Shown: piece by piece, positions 24,871 to 36,629 of the stretch
Numbering within the stretch: the stretch's first letter is position 1
Layout: each line of letters starts with the position of its first letter
Program-made: the position numbers and the translations under genes
Notes under the pieces: model-generated
What the model was told of the DNA's origin: nothing
Seen by the model: the letters and a program-made list of their open reading frames with translations, nothing else
Databases searched by the model: none
Source: Plectrocnemia conspersa
Lineage: Eukaryota; Arthropoda; Insecta; Trichoptera; Polycentropodidae
Reading direction: 5' to 3'
NCBI GenBank assembly: GCA_009617715.1
Contig: VTFK01000066.1
Location: 372,001 to 436,000, forward strand
DNA: 64,000 bases

Positions 24871-25605
24871 AACAGAAGTTAGAAACTACCACTTTGCTTC
24901 TGCGTTAAAATAAGGCTGAACTTGCTCAAGCGGAGCTACGCGGAATCGAATGAGACGACTCCTAGATAACTTTTTCTTTGACCATATAATCATATCTAGC
25001 TGAAACAGTTATCTAAATATTCAACAGTTTAATTCGATTCTCGAAACAATTTAAATAACCACGACACAGTCGTATTTTAAAAATATTATATAAAAACAAT
25101 AAAAAAATGTAATTTTAATTAAAAAATAAGAAAGAAAAGTTCCAAATTTTTTTTATTTTATAATAATCAAGTAGCACATGTAAATACATTGGCAAGGTTT
25201 TTAAGTCAATCTGATTGTGTAATATTAAAAAATAGCAGCGAATAAAAAAATCATGATTTTTGTTAAAGCAAAAAAGTAAAGGTAAAAATGGTTTGAAATA
25301 AAAAATTTTTAATGCCTTTATGTAAAATTATAAAAAAATTTAAATTGTCGTTTTTTATGTGTACAAAATATCACAATAACATAACAATTTAAGGAAAAAT
25401 ATTTATTCTGTTGTAATAACATTTACATTTTTTAATTAATATGACTAACATAGGCATTACAAATTAAAAACTACATAAACCAAATATCACTATACTTTGT
25501 GAATTATTTATAGTCCAATAAATACAAATATTAATATTAATATAAAATATAATATGTGTGAAAAATTTTGGCAAGGAAAACTTTCACTAAATATCTTAGA
25601 ATCAC
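24870..25605. other. No gene seen
   Basis: A GC-richer patch at 24890-25080 is followed by low-complexity AT-rich sequence. Confidence 0.35.
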
Positions 25606-25609
25606 TTTT

Positions 25610-26190
25610 TAGAGCAAGTTGAGATTCTCTCTACACGTAAATGACATCTGCAAAAATTCTTTCAAGATGATTGGATTTATTATTGGAGACGCGTTTCATT
25701 TTGACGATCCATCGGTTATTCATAACCTTAATGGCACTTTAGTTTGCAGCATTCTTGAATCAAGATCAATATTTTGGAATCCTCTTTTATATAAAAAATA
25801 AAATAAAAACGGTTCGTAAGATATTTGATTATTATCCGTTCTACTATCCAAGATTTTTTCTTTTATTAGCGTTGGGTTACGATTCAGGTTTTCACAGAAA
25901 CATATCTGTCCCTAACTACTCAAGGATTCTGTTGACAATAAAACTATTTTCGTAGAATTCTAATTTTGTGTTCCAGAACGTATTCAAGAATGACGGTCGC
26001 ATTTTCTTTCGAGATATGTGCGGACGACAAATCGACTCATATATGGCTCTTTTAAATGGTGTATTTGCACATTGATCGTTTTAATGTAAGCTATGAGGAG
26101 CTGGTCTACTTTGTGTCATTTAATTTTTTTTTTGGTTATCATGACGCATAAAAGTCCTTTGTTAAGTAAATAAGTAATTTAAAATATTTT
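25610..26190 (+). mobile_element. Non-LTR retrotransposon, truncated: RT C-terminus plus 3' UTR (copy 3)
   Basis: The frame to 25801 reads LRFSLHVNDICKNSFKMIGF, a DFxD-like stretch, then GTLVCSILESRSIFWNPLLY. This matches the post-catalytic region of CR1/Jockey-like RTs ('..I..I..KA...LGFI.R....F.D......LY..LVR.ILEY...VW.P'). A one-base shift continues with VRKIFDYYPFYYPRFF. After 25860 comes the 3' UTR shared with other copies: GCGTTGGGTTACGATTC, the CRE-like GACGGTCGCATTTTC, GCACATTGAT, TAAGCTATGAGGAGCTGGTC, and ATCATGACGCATAAA near 26148. It is the only copy here that joins the dispersed 3' sequence to coding sequence, so it defines the family. The frameshift and missing upstream domains make it inactive. 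Confidence 0.8.
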
Positions 26191-26234
26191 TTTTAATTCG
26201 AACGCAATATAAACGTTATAGATACACATAAAAC

Positions 26235-26840
26235 GGTTATATAGAGACACGATTTTATCGTATGCGCCGGATACGATCACGTAATACTTCTAAGTTGTTG
26301 TTTTTTGTTCAATTTTATTACGTAACACAGTTTTATGATTACGTCATGCACATCAAACACCCTCAAAAGGGAACAAGACGTTGTTTATCGTCACACGTAC
26401 GCAGCCTCTTCCCGATAGACGACACACATATTATTTTCTTCTTCTACCCGCAGATAGTTGCGTCGTGTAATAATGCGAGATTCTTCAAAGAGCACCCACC
26501 CACCCCCAGCGCTATCCGGCGTCGGGGGTTCAATTCCCGGCAACGCCCCGGCGACGTTTCAATTAATTCCGCTTTGACGGCCGCGAAATGCTAGCAAAGG
26601 GTAGGACGGTGTTTATAACCACTTAGCCACTGAAATTATTTTTGTTGCCCGGCCGTAAAAATTACGGGCATCTGGCGCCGACTTGACTTCACAATCCGGG
26701 CCAGACGCGCGGCCCACTAAAGCGGTTTACGGCACGCGAGGGGTCCAAACTAGCGACAAGATTTACTTCCGGCTTGCGGGCGTACTATGTGTGCTATGGC
26801 GATCCCGTTGGCTAACGGGACGATCGGAAAAAATGTAAAG
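26235..26840. promoter_or_regulatory. Strongly GC-rich block, candidate regulatory element
   Basis: The most GC-rich part is 26480-26830, with many CpGs and CCGGC words. A plus frame (26262-26594, 110 codons) crosses the left half without recognisable domains. The right part (GGGGGTTCAATTCCCGGC near 26522) resembles a tRNA T-arm, but its stem does not pair fully (see rejected). Possibly a CpG-containing promoter or enhancer. Confidence 0.35.
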
Positions 26841-27200
26841 TGTAAAAAGTTGATCTAATATCTGAACTTCGGAATATAAAATAAAATATTTTATTCAGAT
26901 TACTTGCCTAAAAAAACTATATTTTAATGTATGTCTGAGTTCAGATTTCAGTAAAGGTATGGTCTTTTGATAAATAATATTTGTGGAATGTTTGTAAGCT
27001 TCACTGGTAACGAGATCAAGGTAAAAACGTAAGTTCGAAACAGGTCAGCCACTATTCACTATCCTCTATGATCTGGAACATCAGTATATTTTTAAATTCT
27101 GAATAAAATCTGACAGGTTTGCTAAGTATTTTAAAATCGTATACCACAACACTAGGTCCATTACGCAACGATACAAAAGATTTATTAAAAAATAAATAAC
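26840..27200. other. AT-rich stretch, no gene seen
   Basis: Nothing recognised. Confidence 0.35.
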
Positions 27201-27229
27201 AAACAAGATGCCTGTGGAAAAATTGTCGC

Positions 27230-27560
27230 GAAAAATTAGTGAAAAACTGACTTAATAAATTTCAAAACAAAATAAAACCAGTTATTACTTATATTATTCA
27301 ATCTGAAGATATTAAACTTTACGATCTAAATTTATAGAAAAATTTTCTGTGGAACATATCAAAAAATTTAATAGACAAACCTTCAATAATAAATAAAAAA
27401 TACTTTGTCAAAAAATATTGTTTTCATCGATGAAGTAAAATTTAAAGCAATTGGAGAGAGTTTATATATCCTATGTTACATATATAAATATTATTTGAAC
27501 ACTAGAACACTAGTGAAAGTAAAAATGGAGCATAAAAGGTTAAGAACCCTTGATATAGAA
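27230..27560 (+). pseudogene. Probable decayed Tc1-like transposase fragment
   Basis: Around 27340-27460, fragments in neighbouring frames give L-I-D-K-P-S followed by I-V-F-I-D-E-V-K-F. This resembles the Tc1 'K....FW..V.FSDESKF' block, whose first aspartate is the second catalytic residue. Near 27510-27540, NTRTLVKVKMEH sits where Tc1 proteins have 'N....TVKHGGG'. Spacing is right, but each piece is weak and stops intervene. A chance match in AT-rich DNA remains possible. Confidence 0.35.
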
Positions 27561-27604
27561 CTAATATTCTCACACTAGAACAAATCTATTTCATGTATAG
27601 TTCT

Positions 27605-28060
27605 TCATGCAAAAAAATATTGTATTATTTAAATTAATTTATCAGTCATTGAACAATGTATTTTTAACATTTTTATTACTTTATTCTACTCTAGAAACAG
27701 TAAAAAAATTTCACGCCGCATGTATCAGCAGTTCCCAACCATTACGATTCGTGTCGCCGTTAAAGTTGAGCACTTTTGCCTGGCGGCAACACGTGTTTGT
27801 GACGGACGTCAATTGCGACGTTACGTTACGTTTTACCCGGAAGTTTTGCAACACAATGTATTGCTTTCCGATTTTTCCTTTAGCATTAGAAAACACACGT
27901 TTATATAAATATCAGAAAAATAAACAAAAAAATTTCCAACGACTCAGCTTCCGATTGGCGCCAAAGTTTCGCGCTTACACTTCGGCTGAAAGAATGGACT
28001 CGCTAAAAATACATTGAGCCGAAGCTGACTTGGCGATTTTCCGTACCTATTGCACCATAA
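27605..28060. promoter_or_regulatory. GC-richer block, candidate regulatory element or lost exon
   Basis: Open frames exist on both strands here (27607-28017 plus, 136 codons; 27711-27896 minus). The plus frame is the longest in the window. Its central part (residues about 40-100) has balanced composition but no domain I recognise, and simultaneous openness of three frames argues for composition over coding. CpG words are frequent at 27710-27860 and 27940-28020. Confidence 0.3.
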
Positions 28061-28214
28061 TGTGGATATTTCATTTGTATATGTATCTGGGTTGGGTGTA
28101 TATGAAATTGTATACATATACTGAACTGGTGGAGGAGTAGGGTAGCACGAGTTTCTATTTAAATTAACTTAGAATAGGTAAAAATGCTGTGATACTCTAA
28201 TTTATTTTTTTAAT

Positions 28215-28415
28215 CAACACGGTAATTATCTGTGAAATTAAGAACATCTAGAAAAAGCAATGAACAATCGAAATAAATAATTTAAAATAATTACTTATGT
28301 AAAAATCCCAGACACGATTGTAATTAAAAAATGCAAGGTTCATATGGGATTCGAACTCAGATCTTTCGAGTATTAATGATAGACTATGCCATTGGTCTAT
28401 ATTAATTGATTGGTC
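28215..28415 (-). mobile_element. tRNA-derived SINE, copy 2 (A and B boxes intact)
   Basis: Read on the minus strand: ATAGACCAA, then A-box-like TGGCATAGTC (28391-28382), then B box GTTCGAATCCC (about 28357-28347), about 25 nt apart. These are pol III internal promoter elements. The body (TCCCATATGAACCTTGC ... GTGTCTGGGATTTTT ... TTCTAGATGTTCTTAATTTC) aligns with the body of the copy at 59.34-59.47 kb, showing a repeated element, not a lone tRNA pseudogene. No cloverleaf is expected to survive. Confidence 0.75.
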
Positions 28416-28419
28416 AGTA

Positions 28420-31400
28420 AGTATAGTAGTGATTAGTGAACCGTTGTGGTGAAAAAAATGATTGGTTATATAACCCAGCGTCACATTTTTTATAACGATC
28501 CTTTAATTAAGCTTAGACGAATGAGAGATAAGGCAAATTGAGAGTTAATTGCGTTAGTGTAACGCTTTACCTTTAATTGATTCACTTTAGTGAAAGCTTG
28601 TTTATTTCAAGATGTACATTACTTTAGCTAAAATAATAGAAACAATCCCTATTCGATCCAAGCTTATAAAAAAGAGGTTTAAAAATATTTAGTAGTAGTT
28701 AATGGCTTTTAAATTTTTGCGTGGCCACTGATTTGTAATGCATATTGTTAACATTATTTTATTTATAAACGTTTATTACAAGATAGATACAGAAAAATAT
28801 AAAGACTACAACTAATTACAAGTTACTGGTTTATAACTATTTTAAGTTTACACGAATACATTAAAAATATGAATATGAACTAGTAGTAATAAATTATAAA
28901 AAAATACAAAAACCTTCTAAAAAGGAAAATAGAAAACACATTTTAAGAAAAACTTGTTTAGGCTATTTATGTATATTGTATTGTCGTGTTTGAGACGCTC
29001 GTAATATGTAATTAAATTTAATGTATATAGTTTACACGAAAATAATTATAGATTTATCTCAGTATTGTATCAAACTCTGGATGTTGTCACCATAACACAT
29101 TACATACACGTGTACTATATTAATTAAATTATTATTGTATACACGTGTAATGCAATAACTTAATTTAATTTATTTATTAATATATTCGTGTAACGCTTTA
29201 ATCATATTATAACGTTTTAATCATAAATATGGAATAAATGCAATGAATAAAAAAATGTTTGCCAGAACTACAGGATCATACAATCGTATTATTCGCGGAG
29301 AATCCATACACCACAATAGTCACTAATTCAATCAATGATTTATTTGGTCTCGCTTATATTTTAGTATAGTCTTTTAAAATTATTCTTAAATTATTAGTAT
29401 ACAAAATCTACTTTGAAGTATTTATGGTTTGTTATTTATCATCTATTTCGCTTTATTTTAAGTGACCAAGAGTTGAGAAAAAAACTATTGCCAATATTAA
29501 TAACCAATTGTTTGACTATATTTAAATAATATTTGTATATTTTAAAGTATACTAATATATATTTTAGTTAACTATTAAAAGTAATTGTCTGTTACTTCTA
29601 ATTTAAATTTAAAAATAAATAAAAAATCAGTAGCCGCGTTTTATTATTTTTTTAAATATGTTTTAGTCATAAAATAATATATTTCATTTAAAAATATCTT
29701 ATTTGTAAATAAAATTTATTTATTGGTAATTTTTATTTTTTTATTTTAAGCTCATTTTTCTAATAGCATTTTTTTAGCATGTGCATTAATCATACAACAA
29801 AAAAAATAAAACATATAGAATTTTAAATGTTTATGGAAAAAAACAGTTATACTTCAAAATATTAGTTATCATAGTAATAAATATAGAAAAATGCAATATG
29901 ACTAAAAAATATTAATATTTTTGTACAATTAAAAAATTCACTGCAAATAAGTTATTTGCAGAATGTTATGTTCTCTGTAATAAAAAAAACATAAAAGCTA
30001 AATTTAATGTTGTACGTATTCCTAAGTAAAAATATATATTATAACACATATAAAAAAACAAGGCGATATTTCCTGCAATCTTTGTGATAATGTGACATTA
30101 TTTAAATTAAGTTTTTAAGATAAAATATTTACACAAACACTATTTTAATATATTTTTGTATAAGTAATACTAAGACTGAATAAAATTGATCAAAATTATT
30201 ACATAATAAGTACCAATGTGGCATATTTATAGAAATATTCTTTTGGTAATCTATAAATACGTTTAAGCTAAGGTTCAAAAAAAATTATTGTGTATATATT
30301 TAGATTCTTATTCATAGCTATTTTTACGACTGAAGTACGCCATCGTCACACACCATTGAGTCTAAATCACGATTATTATCCTTTGAATAATCACAAACTA
30401 ATTCAGCAAAGAACATATTGATTTTGAATTCTCATACACGTTCTATTTCATATGAACAATAGCGGGACCATCTACACACAGATTAAATTTGCTTTGAGCA
30501 AAATCAAGGAATGTCTGATATATGATTTGGACAGCTCGCTTGCACAATAAAACGTATGTATGTACTTCTGTGTGTATATTATTAAATTTACTATTCAATA
30601 AATATATAAATAATATTTTACAAAATGATAATACACTTGTATATAAAAAAATTAAATGCGGAGGAAGGCCACTGTTAGGAAACTTGGTGGTTTGAGTCAA
30701 ATTAGAAATGACAAGCGCTAGATTGGTTTGGGTAAGATACAAAGGATGCGATTATAAAACTGTAGGGTATTCTACCATTTATATATAGAACCTATTATAT
30801 GTCGTTAGTGCTTTACTGGTGAAATATATTTAAAACTTAGGAGACAGCAGTTTTATTTTTTAATTGATATATTAAAATATTTCTCACAAAAAAACTGTGA
30901 GTGAATAATACAATGAATGATCAAAGGCCTTGCATTTTCATAAGCCTTATTTATGTTTTTTTAACTAAAATTTAATCCATTTCGCATATATTTTTACCAC
31001 GATCGGATATGACACATATTAGTCTATTTCACTAATATCAATACAAATATTTTTGTCTGTTCAATGCAGACAATTTATAAAAAATATTTTTAACTGCTTT
31101 AAAATAGTAAATATAAGGCCAGTGTTTCCTGAAAATTATGACACAGCGCCATAAGTTGCCATGGCTTTTTTACAGGGGCGTCACAAGTTTATAATTTTAT
31201 TTTTTAATATATTGTGGTGCAAACCTTACTTAAAAGTCTCTAAAAATAGTATCTAGCTATTATTACTTTTACGTTACTCTTAGTTTATACAAAGTATTTG
31301 CTATTTTGCAAAGTGCTACAGTGTACCTTGAAAAAACGTGGATTTAACAAAAAAGTTTTTGCTTTGATATAAAATTGCCTATTGATGTTACTCACAATGT

Positions 31401-31600
31401 GCTCAACGTTTTTAGCAAATGTTGCTGTGAAAGCCTTTAAGATTAAAATAAGGCTTATTTAATTATTTTATAATTAATTTGCACCTCTGCAAAAAAAAAT
31501 TACATTTTTTTTATAAGAGGAATAAGTGTATTTAAAACAGTACATACATTAAGTGACTAAATTAAATCATTTTTTAATAAAAAATATTGTATGTTGAAAT
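28420..31600. other. Long AT-rich stretch, no gene seen
   Basis: About 3.2 kb of low-complexity sequence. A mixed patch near 29090-29340 contains TACACGTGTA-type E-box words twice (29107-29116 and 29139-29148). The minus frame at 30443-30742 (99 codons) is unrecognised; it is flanked by AT-rich DNA and has no domain. Confidence 0.4.
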
Positions 31601-31609
31601 TCAGGTATA

Positions 31610-32115
31610 ATAAAATTTTATATGGGTCTCATTGACGGTAAAACATAACCTAAGATGTGAAAAGAACACGCCGGTATACCGTGCAACATTATCGTGTGTT
31701 ATTTTACCGGTCGGTAGGAAGGAAGCGAAATAAGTTAGGTAAAAGAAGAAGCAAAACAAAACAAAAAAACATAAGCAGGAGCGAAGCGATACAAAGGAGG
31801 GGCGTAGTGTAGTACGTTGGAAAAGTACAATATTTATATAAAACATGAGCTTATTAATGCGAAGTAGCTTTTGCCGGAGCGAGGCACATCTCTGGGCTAC
31901 CTATTCGCGCAGTTAAAAGATTTCCTCGTTAAATATGTAAATTACACAGGTAAAACAGATGTAGCATGACCCGAATTTTCATTACGACTCGCTAACCGGA
32001 ACGCTCCTCGCCGAGTACGAATGCAAATCTGCACGGTTATTATCTCGTTGTTGGTTGCGTGGCCTGGGAACCGGGGCGTCCGATTAAAGGGGCGATTTTT
32101 ATTTTTTAAAATGCA
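31610..32115. promoter_or_regulatory. GC-richer unique block, candidate regulatory element
   Basis: Purine-biased segment (AGGAAGGAAGCGAAATAAG near 31717) followed by CpG-rich sequence at 31860-32090. The minus frame at 31601-31846 (cysteine/phenylalanine-rich) is probably a composition artefact. Confidence 0.35.
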
Positions 32116-32335
32116 CAATATTTTTATGCCTTTGTTTGATCCAGAGAATTGAAAAATTATGTATCATGTATATGTAATCTAAAGTAAGTCAATACTATAA
32201 ATTGTACATCAAGCCAGTAAGCATTGTGATGAACCAAGAACGGTTTTACATTAAAATTAAAAATAAAAGCCAGACAAATATACTTTTTTCAGTACATTAA
32301 AAAACTTTTAAGCCCTCGCAGACGCACATTGACAA

Positions 32336-32373
32336 ATATATATACATATATGTATATATATATTATATATACC
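32336..32373. repeat. Alternating TA/AC palindromic tract
   Basis: TATATATACATATATGTATATATA forms a perfect dyad (about 32338-32361) followed by more TA repeats. Simple-sequence DNA with cruciform potential. Confidence 0.7.
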
Positions 32374-32399
32374 CACTGAATGTGTATTAAAAAGTTGAA

Positions 32400-32650
32400 T
32401 GAATTGAGGCTTCGCCTTTGGCTAGGCCATCGACGAAGCCATTACCGGCTGAATTGAAGCTAAATCGCATTTGAAAAAGGTCCGCAAATCCTATTATTTC
32501 TAATATTTCAATAACGTCGCAGGCGCCTCGGAAAATTTGCCATTTTTCGCGTAAATTTCAGCCGCGAGACGTAAAAAAATAGCAAGGGAAAAAACGAACG
32601 CAGAAAAAGCCTTCAACTTGTTTGTTGTGAACAACTATCGAAGCGAAAAA
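32400..32650. promoter_or_regulatory. GC-richer unique block, candidate regulatory element
   Basis: Contains clustered CpGs (GTCGCAGGCGCCTCGG near 32515) and AAAATTTGCCATTTTTCGCG. No coding signal. Confidence 0.3.
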
Positions 32651-33590
32651 TAGATTTGTTTCACTATACATAATTTTAGGAGTCGTTTAAGAAGTTTAAG
32701 TTAAAATAATGAAAACAAATATAGTTATTTTAAGTAAACTCAATAAATAAAATAAATTCAACGCTGTTTTCTATTTTAAATCTAGTATTTAAAATAATAG
32801 ATTATAGATAGATTTAGTTACGCAGTTGCCTTGATAGAACTTTAAATAAAAAAGGTTGCAATCTATATTTGGCTGCAAATCTTAGGGAATTGCTTCGTTG
32901 TTAAAAAAAGATTTTTGACACATTTTTGTTAAATATTCGTATTTATTTAACACTTTTTGTTTGACCCTGTTGTTTATGGTTTTAATATAGAGTTTATTGT
33001 CAATTTATTTTGCTTATATAAGGATACTGTTATTATTAGACAAACATTATTAGTATATATAAAATAAATATTTTTAAAACAATTTTAAATTAGGTCATAT
33101 TTTATAGAGGCAAACATGCATTATACTTTTTAATACGATTTTGATTAAGTGTGTCATGTCATAATTCCACCAAAAATAAAAAAATAATTTCACAAAAATA
33201 TATAAATATAATTAATAATTAAATACATAAATATAATAAATATTATAAATATTTAAAGCAAAAATAAATAAATATTTTATAATAAATAATTTCACAAAAA
33301 ATAAAATTTTCAAAAATTTTTACGTATTTTTGATCGTTCATCGCGTATCAATATATACCAGATTTTTAATCTCGCTGATAAATATTAAAAATAAAGTTAA
33401 GCTACAGTCTTTCATGGTGATATCTATAACACAATATTCAAGATCTCAGGGAGTACAATACCATTATATTACTTTACCGTGAAGTTAACCAACTTCAGAG
33501 AGAATCAAAGTTATTTATATAAACTCCATTTGAAGGATAACAAAGTATCCATCATAGCTGTAAAACCAAAAATCTTAAATATATTGGCAA
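32650..33590. other. AT-rich stretch, no gene seen
   Basis: Nothing recognised. The last 200 bp are more mixed and may already belong to the retroelement that follows. Confidence 0.4.
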
Positions 33591-34200
33591 AGAGCACTTC
33601 CATGTCATGTTAAACAATGAAGAAAGAAACTTAAAACAAGAAAGTTACTTACTCCAAAGAGGATGATAAAACCTCTCTGGAGGAATTAAATAAAGTGTTA
33701 ATGTGTCTTAAAAATAATAATTTATCAGGTACAGATCTGTCTGCATAGATGCTGAAAAAAAGTAGAGATACTTGTTTGCAACACATGCACAAAATTATTA
33801 AAAATATTTGGCAATAAGAAAACATACCCTCTGAATAATATAAGAGAATTTATATGTCCAAAACATCCGAAGGGTGACCCATTGATGGTCCAAACTACAG
33901 AGGTATAACATTATAATGTATAGCATATATAAAAATATCTTATATTATATGCATTGAACCCTATAGAAAAAAATATTGAAATGGATTCAGGACCAGAAAA
34001 TCAACAATAGACCAAATTTTCTCAATTCGAAAAACTCTAGAAAAGACCAGAAAATTCAACATCAAGAGGTACCACTAATATATTAATTTTAAAGCGGCAT
34101 ATGAACTGATGAACTGCAGCTATGGAAAAATTTAGTTAATTTTCATTGTAAAATTCGCGATGAAAAGTATAGAAAAAAGTGAGAGTGTAGAATAAACCAT
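33590..34200 (+). pseudogene. Non-LTR retrotransposon RT, N-terminal to middle part
   Basis: Successive pieces in shifting frames follow the canonical order. HFHVMLNNEER-like sequence is at 33594-33625. LEELNKVLMCLKNNNLSGTD is at about 33677-33740. LQHMHKIIKNIWQ is at about 33780-33815. GPNYRGIT is at about 33890-33912. TIDQIFSIRKTLEKTRKFNI-like sequence (decayed) is at about 34005-34060, and INFKAAYE at about 34080-34103. These correspond to 'L..LKNNK..G.DGI', 'W...IICPI.KKGD...C.NYRGI', 'F..G.ST.DQIF..R...EK' and 'F.DF..A.D' of RT blocks 0-3. The catalytic aspartate of the last block reads asparagine. There are many stops and frameshifts. It is probably 3'-truncated near 34200. Confidence 0.8.
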
Positions 34201-34261
34201 CTAGAGTCTAGACCCTTGCATTCATTGTAACGGTAATTAAAATGCTTAAAATACCAAAATG

Positions 34262-34320
34262 CAATAGTGCACTTGCCAATTGATAGAGACAAGTCGCTTT
34301 ATTAATAGGTTCTTGTTTTT
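34262..34320 (+). repeat. Short dispersed repeat, copy 1
   Basis: GCCAATTGATAGAGACAAGTCGCTT resembles 35476-35502 (GCCTAGTGATAGAGGCAGGTCACTT) in the same orientation. Class unknown. Confidence 0.4.
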
Positions 34321-34429
34321 TTATTATTATTATTGATACTAATAAAGGTTTATATCCTCCATTGAGCAGAGCGTGACTCAAATAGTTTACTCTCCATTTC
34401 TGTCTTCAGCATATATACCAGTAGACCAT

Positions 34430-34680
34430 CCACTCTGATCGTGACCGAGAATCCAGCTGCAGACGTCGATCGTGACGGCTCAGGTCGAGAACGGAGGTGG
34501 AGCAATTTATTAGCCTACAGGGAGTTGAAGCTACAAATCGCTAATAGACTCATGTTTGACCATAAAAAATGTGTTGGAACATCCTTTACTAATAAAGGTA
34601 ATAATTATTTCAAATTTCTACTTTTCGCCGAAGACCTTAAAATATTTAATAAATTAGATTTCATTGATGATTGGAAATAA
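34430..34680 (+). pseudogene. Second RT fragment with degraded FADD box
   Basis: The frame ending at 34680 finishes FKFLLFAEDLKIFNKLD followed by F-I-D-D. This is the 'FLLFADDLKIF..I...DD' block of CR1/Jockey-like RTs, with the first catalytic aspartate changed to glutamate (FAED at about 34620-34631). The preceding 150 bp (34441-34590) are GC-richer, give no RT match and may be unrelated sequence in the same frame. It is probably a separate insertion from the RT piece at 33.6 kb, whose sequence type differs. Confidence 0.6.
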
Positions 34681-35560
34681 ACTATGATTTGCTGTTGCAA
34701 CTTTATCACGTAGATTAAAAGTTTTTTAATTTAAGGTAAACACGTCAAAATGGTTTACAACGTGCTTTATTGCATTTTCATTACTTTTTAATTAGTCATT
34801 GATTGTGTTTACTTAGTCATAATTTATAGGAATAAAACAAGTTAATATATTCATACATTGATTTGCATTTGAATAAACCTTAAAATATTGGCAAATTGGT
34901 TTTAAAACTATTCAATATCTGTGCTATAAATTGATCTATACCAATTTAAATAATAATTAAACATATGCAATATAAACAATAGCAATTTTAATTAAAAACA
35001 GCGTTTCTGAAATGTACTTTTATTGTACAAAATAATGTTTAAAATAAAGACATTTTAATAAAAAAATAATCAAGTTTATTAAGAAATAATTTCAATTATA
35101 TTATAATAAATTTATAAATAAACAAGAATGAAAAATAAATTAGTTTGTCAAAATAACTAATATTAAAAAACTTTTTATTTTTTATTCTTATTTATTTTTA
35201 TATTAAGTGAAGTAACTATGGTTAAAAGACAGTGTGTAAGATAATAAAATCATAATAAGGATTAATAAAAATATACTTATTTCACTTTAAATAAAAACAT
35301 TCCTGCGATAACATCTTTTCATTAAAAAATGAGAATATTGTGCACCATTGATTGTGTGAGTAAAAATAGAAAAATAGAAAACTATAGCACGTTAAAAAAA
35401 TTCTTAATTTGTAAATCTTTATTTAAATAATAAATTTAAATTATTTAAAAGATATTTAAAATTAAATTTGGAACAGCCTAGTGATAGAGGCAGGTCACTT
35501 CTTTTATGCAAATAAATTTGTTTCTATCTAACAGTAGATTGAAAGACACGATAAGTGTAC
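34680..35560. other. AT-rich stretch, no gene seen
   Basis: Low-complexity. Includes copy 2 of the short repeat at about 35474-35510. Confidence 0.4.
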
Positions 35561-36340
35561 ATAGTATTAGATGGAACATAAGCCTTATTATGTGCATCAA
35601 TCTTAAACACGGTCGTTATAACTTATAGCTTATGACTTTTACGATAAAATGTGAATTTTACGTTCCTTATTGTTATCGCACGGGCAACACAAATGCGGCT
35701 CCCCGTCGTCATAAAACATTGAGGTCGTCTCGTCTGAGAATAATCGCATTTTGAAATATTTATCCCTGCAATAGTGCACTTTGGCTAGGGGGCGCTGCAT
35801 TTCGGTTTTGAAACAATTCCAGTGCTTCTCAAATATTTATACGCAGCTCGAATAAACGGCCTCTAGCGCGTCGGTTCGCAATAACGCTGATGTATATATT
35901 TTTATTAATTTTAGCTGCAAATATAATTATTCTTTGGACAAGAATAAATATTACATATAAACTTTAAGATTGATTATTGCCATTTCTATTCTTACAAAGT
36001 TTCATTTACGACCAGATCCACTTCAGTTTCGACACAAAATTACCAGTTATCCAGCGGCTCTCAAATACTCTGGAGTGGTATTGTGTGTGACCATACAAGA
36101 TTTAAACCGCCGTAAAGAGAGCACGAGCTGCGAGCGACTACAATGGCCGAGCATCAAACTCAGAGTCGGACCGTGAATGGGCCACACTGTACAGCGAGAA
36201 AATTGCACAATAAAAATATATGTATGCAAACACACACAATATGTATGTACACACGCCATATTTCACAACTTGTAATATTCGCCAGGATTTAATACTTTAG
36301 CAAACATGTCCATATCCGCCGGGCATTATTAAGCGATGTA
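35560..36340. promoter_or_regulatory. GC-richer unique block, candidate regulatory element
   Basis: Two denser parts lie at 35640-35890 and 36000-36200, separated by AT-rich DNA. Overlapping frames on both strands at 35970-36259 are unrecognised. A TTTACGATAAAATGTGAATT-type motif near 35637 and CATTTCGG words are present. No exon-like splice pair was found. Confidence 0.35.
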
Positions 36341-36570
36341 GCCAGCTCTACTTTATTGGACAGTATTAAATTTTTATGAGCGGCGAAAGTATATCAGTTA
36401 GTTGGGATGGCATATTTTTATTGGTCGTAATGTTTTATTGGACTGAAATTTTAATAATAATTAATAGTGAAGTCGAAGTAAGGAAAACATATCAATTATT
36501 TATGCTTGTTTCTTTAATGACCCGTCTCATTTTTGTTAAACGACTATGTTTGTTATTTTTTAAATATTAA

Positions 36571-36626
36571 GATTTTTTTAATATAATATAAATTCCATGT
36601 TATGGAATTTATATTAAAGATCTTAT
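36571..36626. repeat. Near-perfect hairpin
   Basis: The 15-nt arms at 36584-36598 and 36602-36616 (AATATAAATTCCAT and its complement) are separated by a 3-nt loop. Outer AAGATTTTT/AAAGATCTT extends the symmetry imperfectly. It could be a MITE core or a transcription-termination-like stem. Confidence 0.75.
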
Positions 36627-36629
36627 TCT

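Noticed and set aside
26505..26560. tRNA-like T-arm (GGGGGTTCAATTCCCGGC)
   Set aside because: Only three of five T-stem pairs form and no acceptor, D-arm or anticodon arm can be folded around it.
26262..26594. 110-codon plus-strand frame in a GC-rich island
   Set aside because: No motif, mixed low-complexity start, proline/arginine-rich end typical of translated CpG islands. Kept only as part of a possible regulatory block.
27607..28017. Longest open frame in the window (136 codons, plus strand)
   Set aside because: Another plus frame and a minus frame are open over the same bases, there is no recognisable domain, and the ends are AT-rich low-complexity. Openness is explained by composition.
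30443..30742. 99-codon minus-strand frame
   Set aside because: No domain, surrounded by AT-rich DNA, no splice or promoter context; leucine/phenylalanine/asparagine-rich, as expected of chance frames here.
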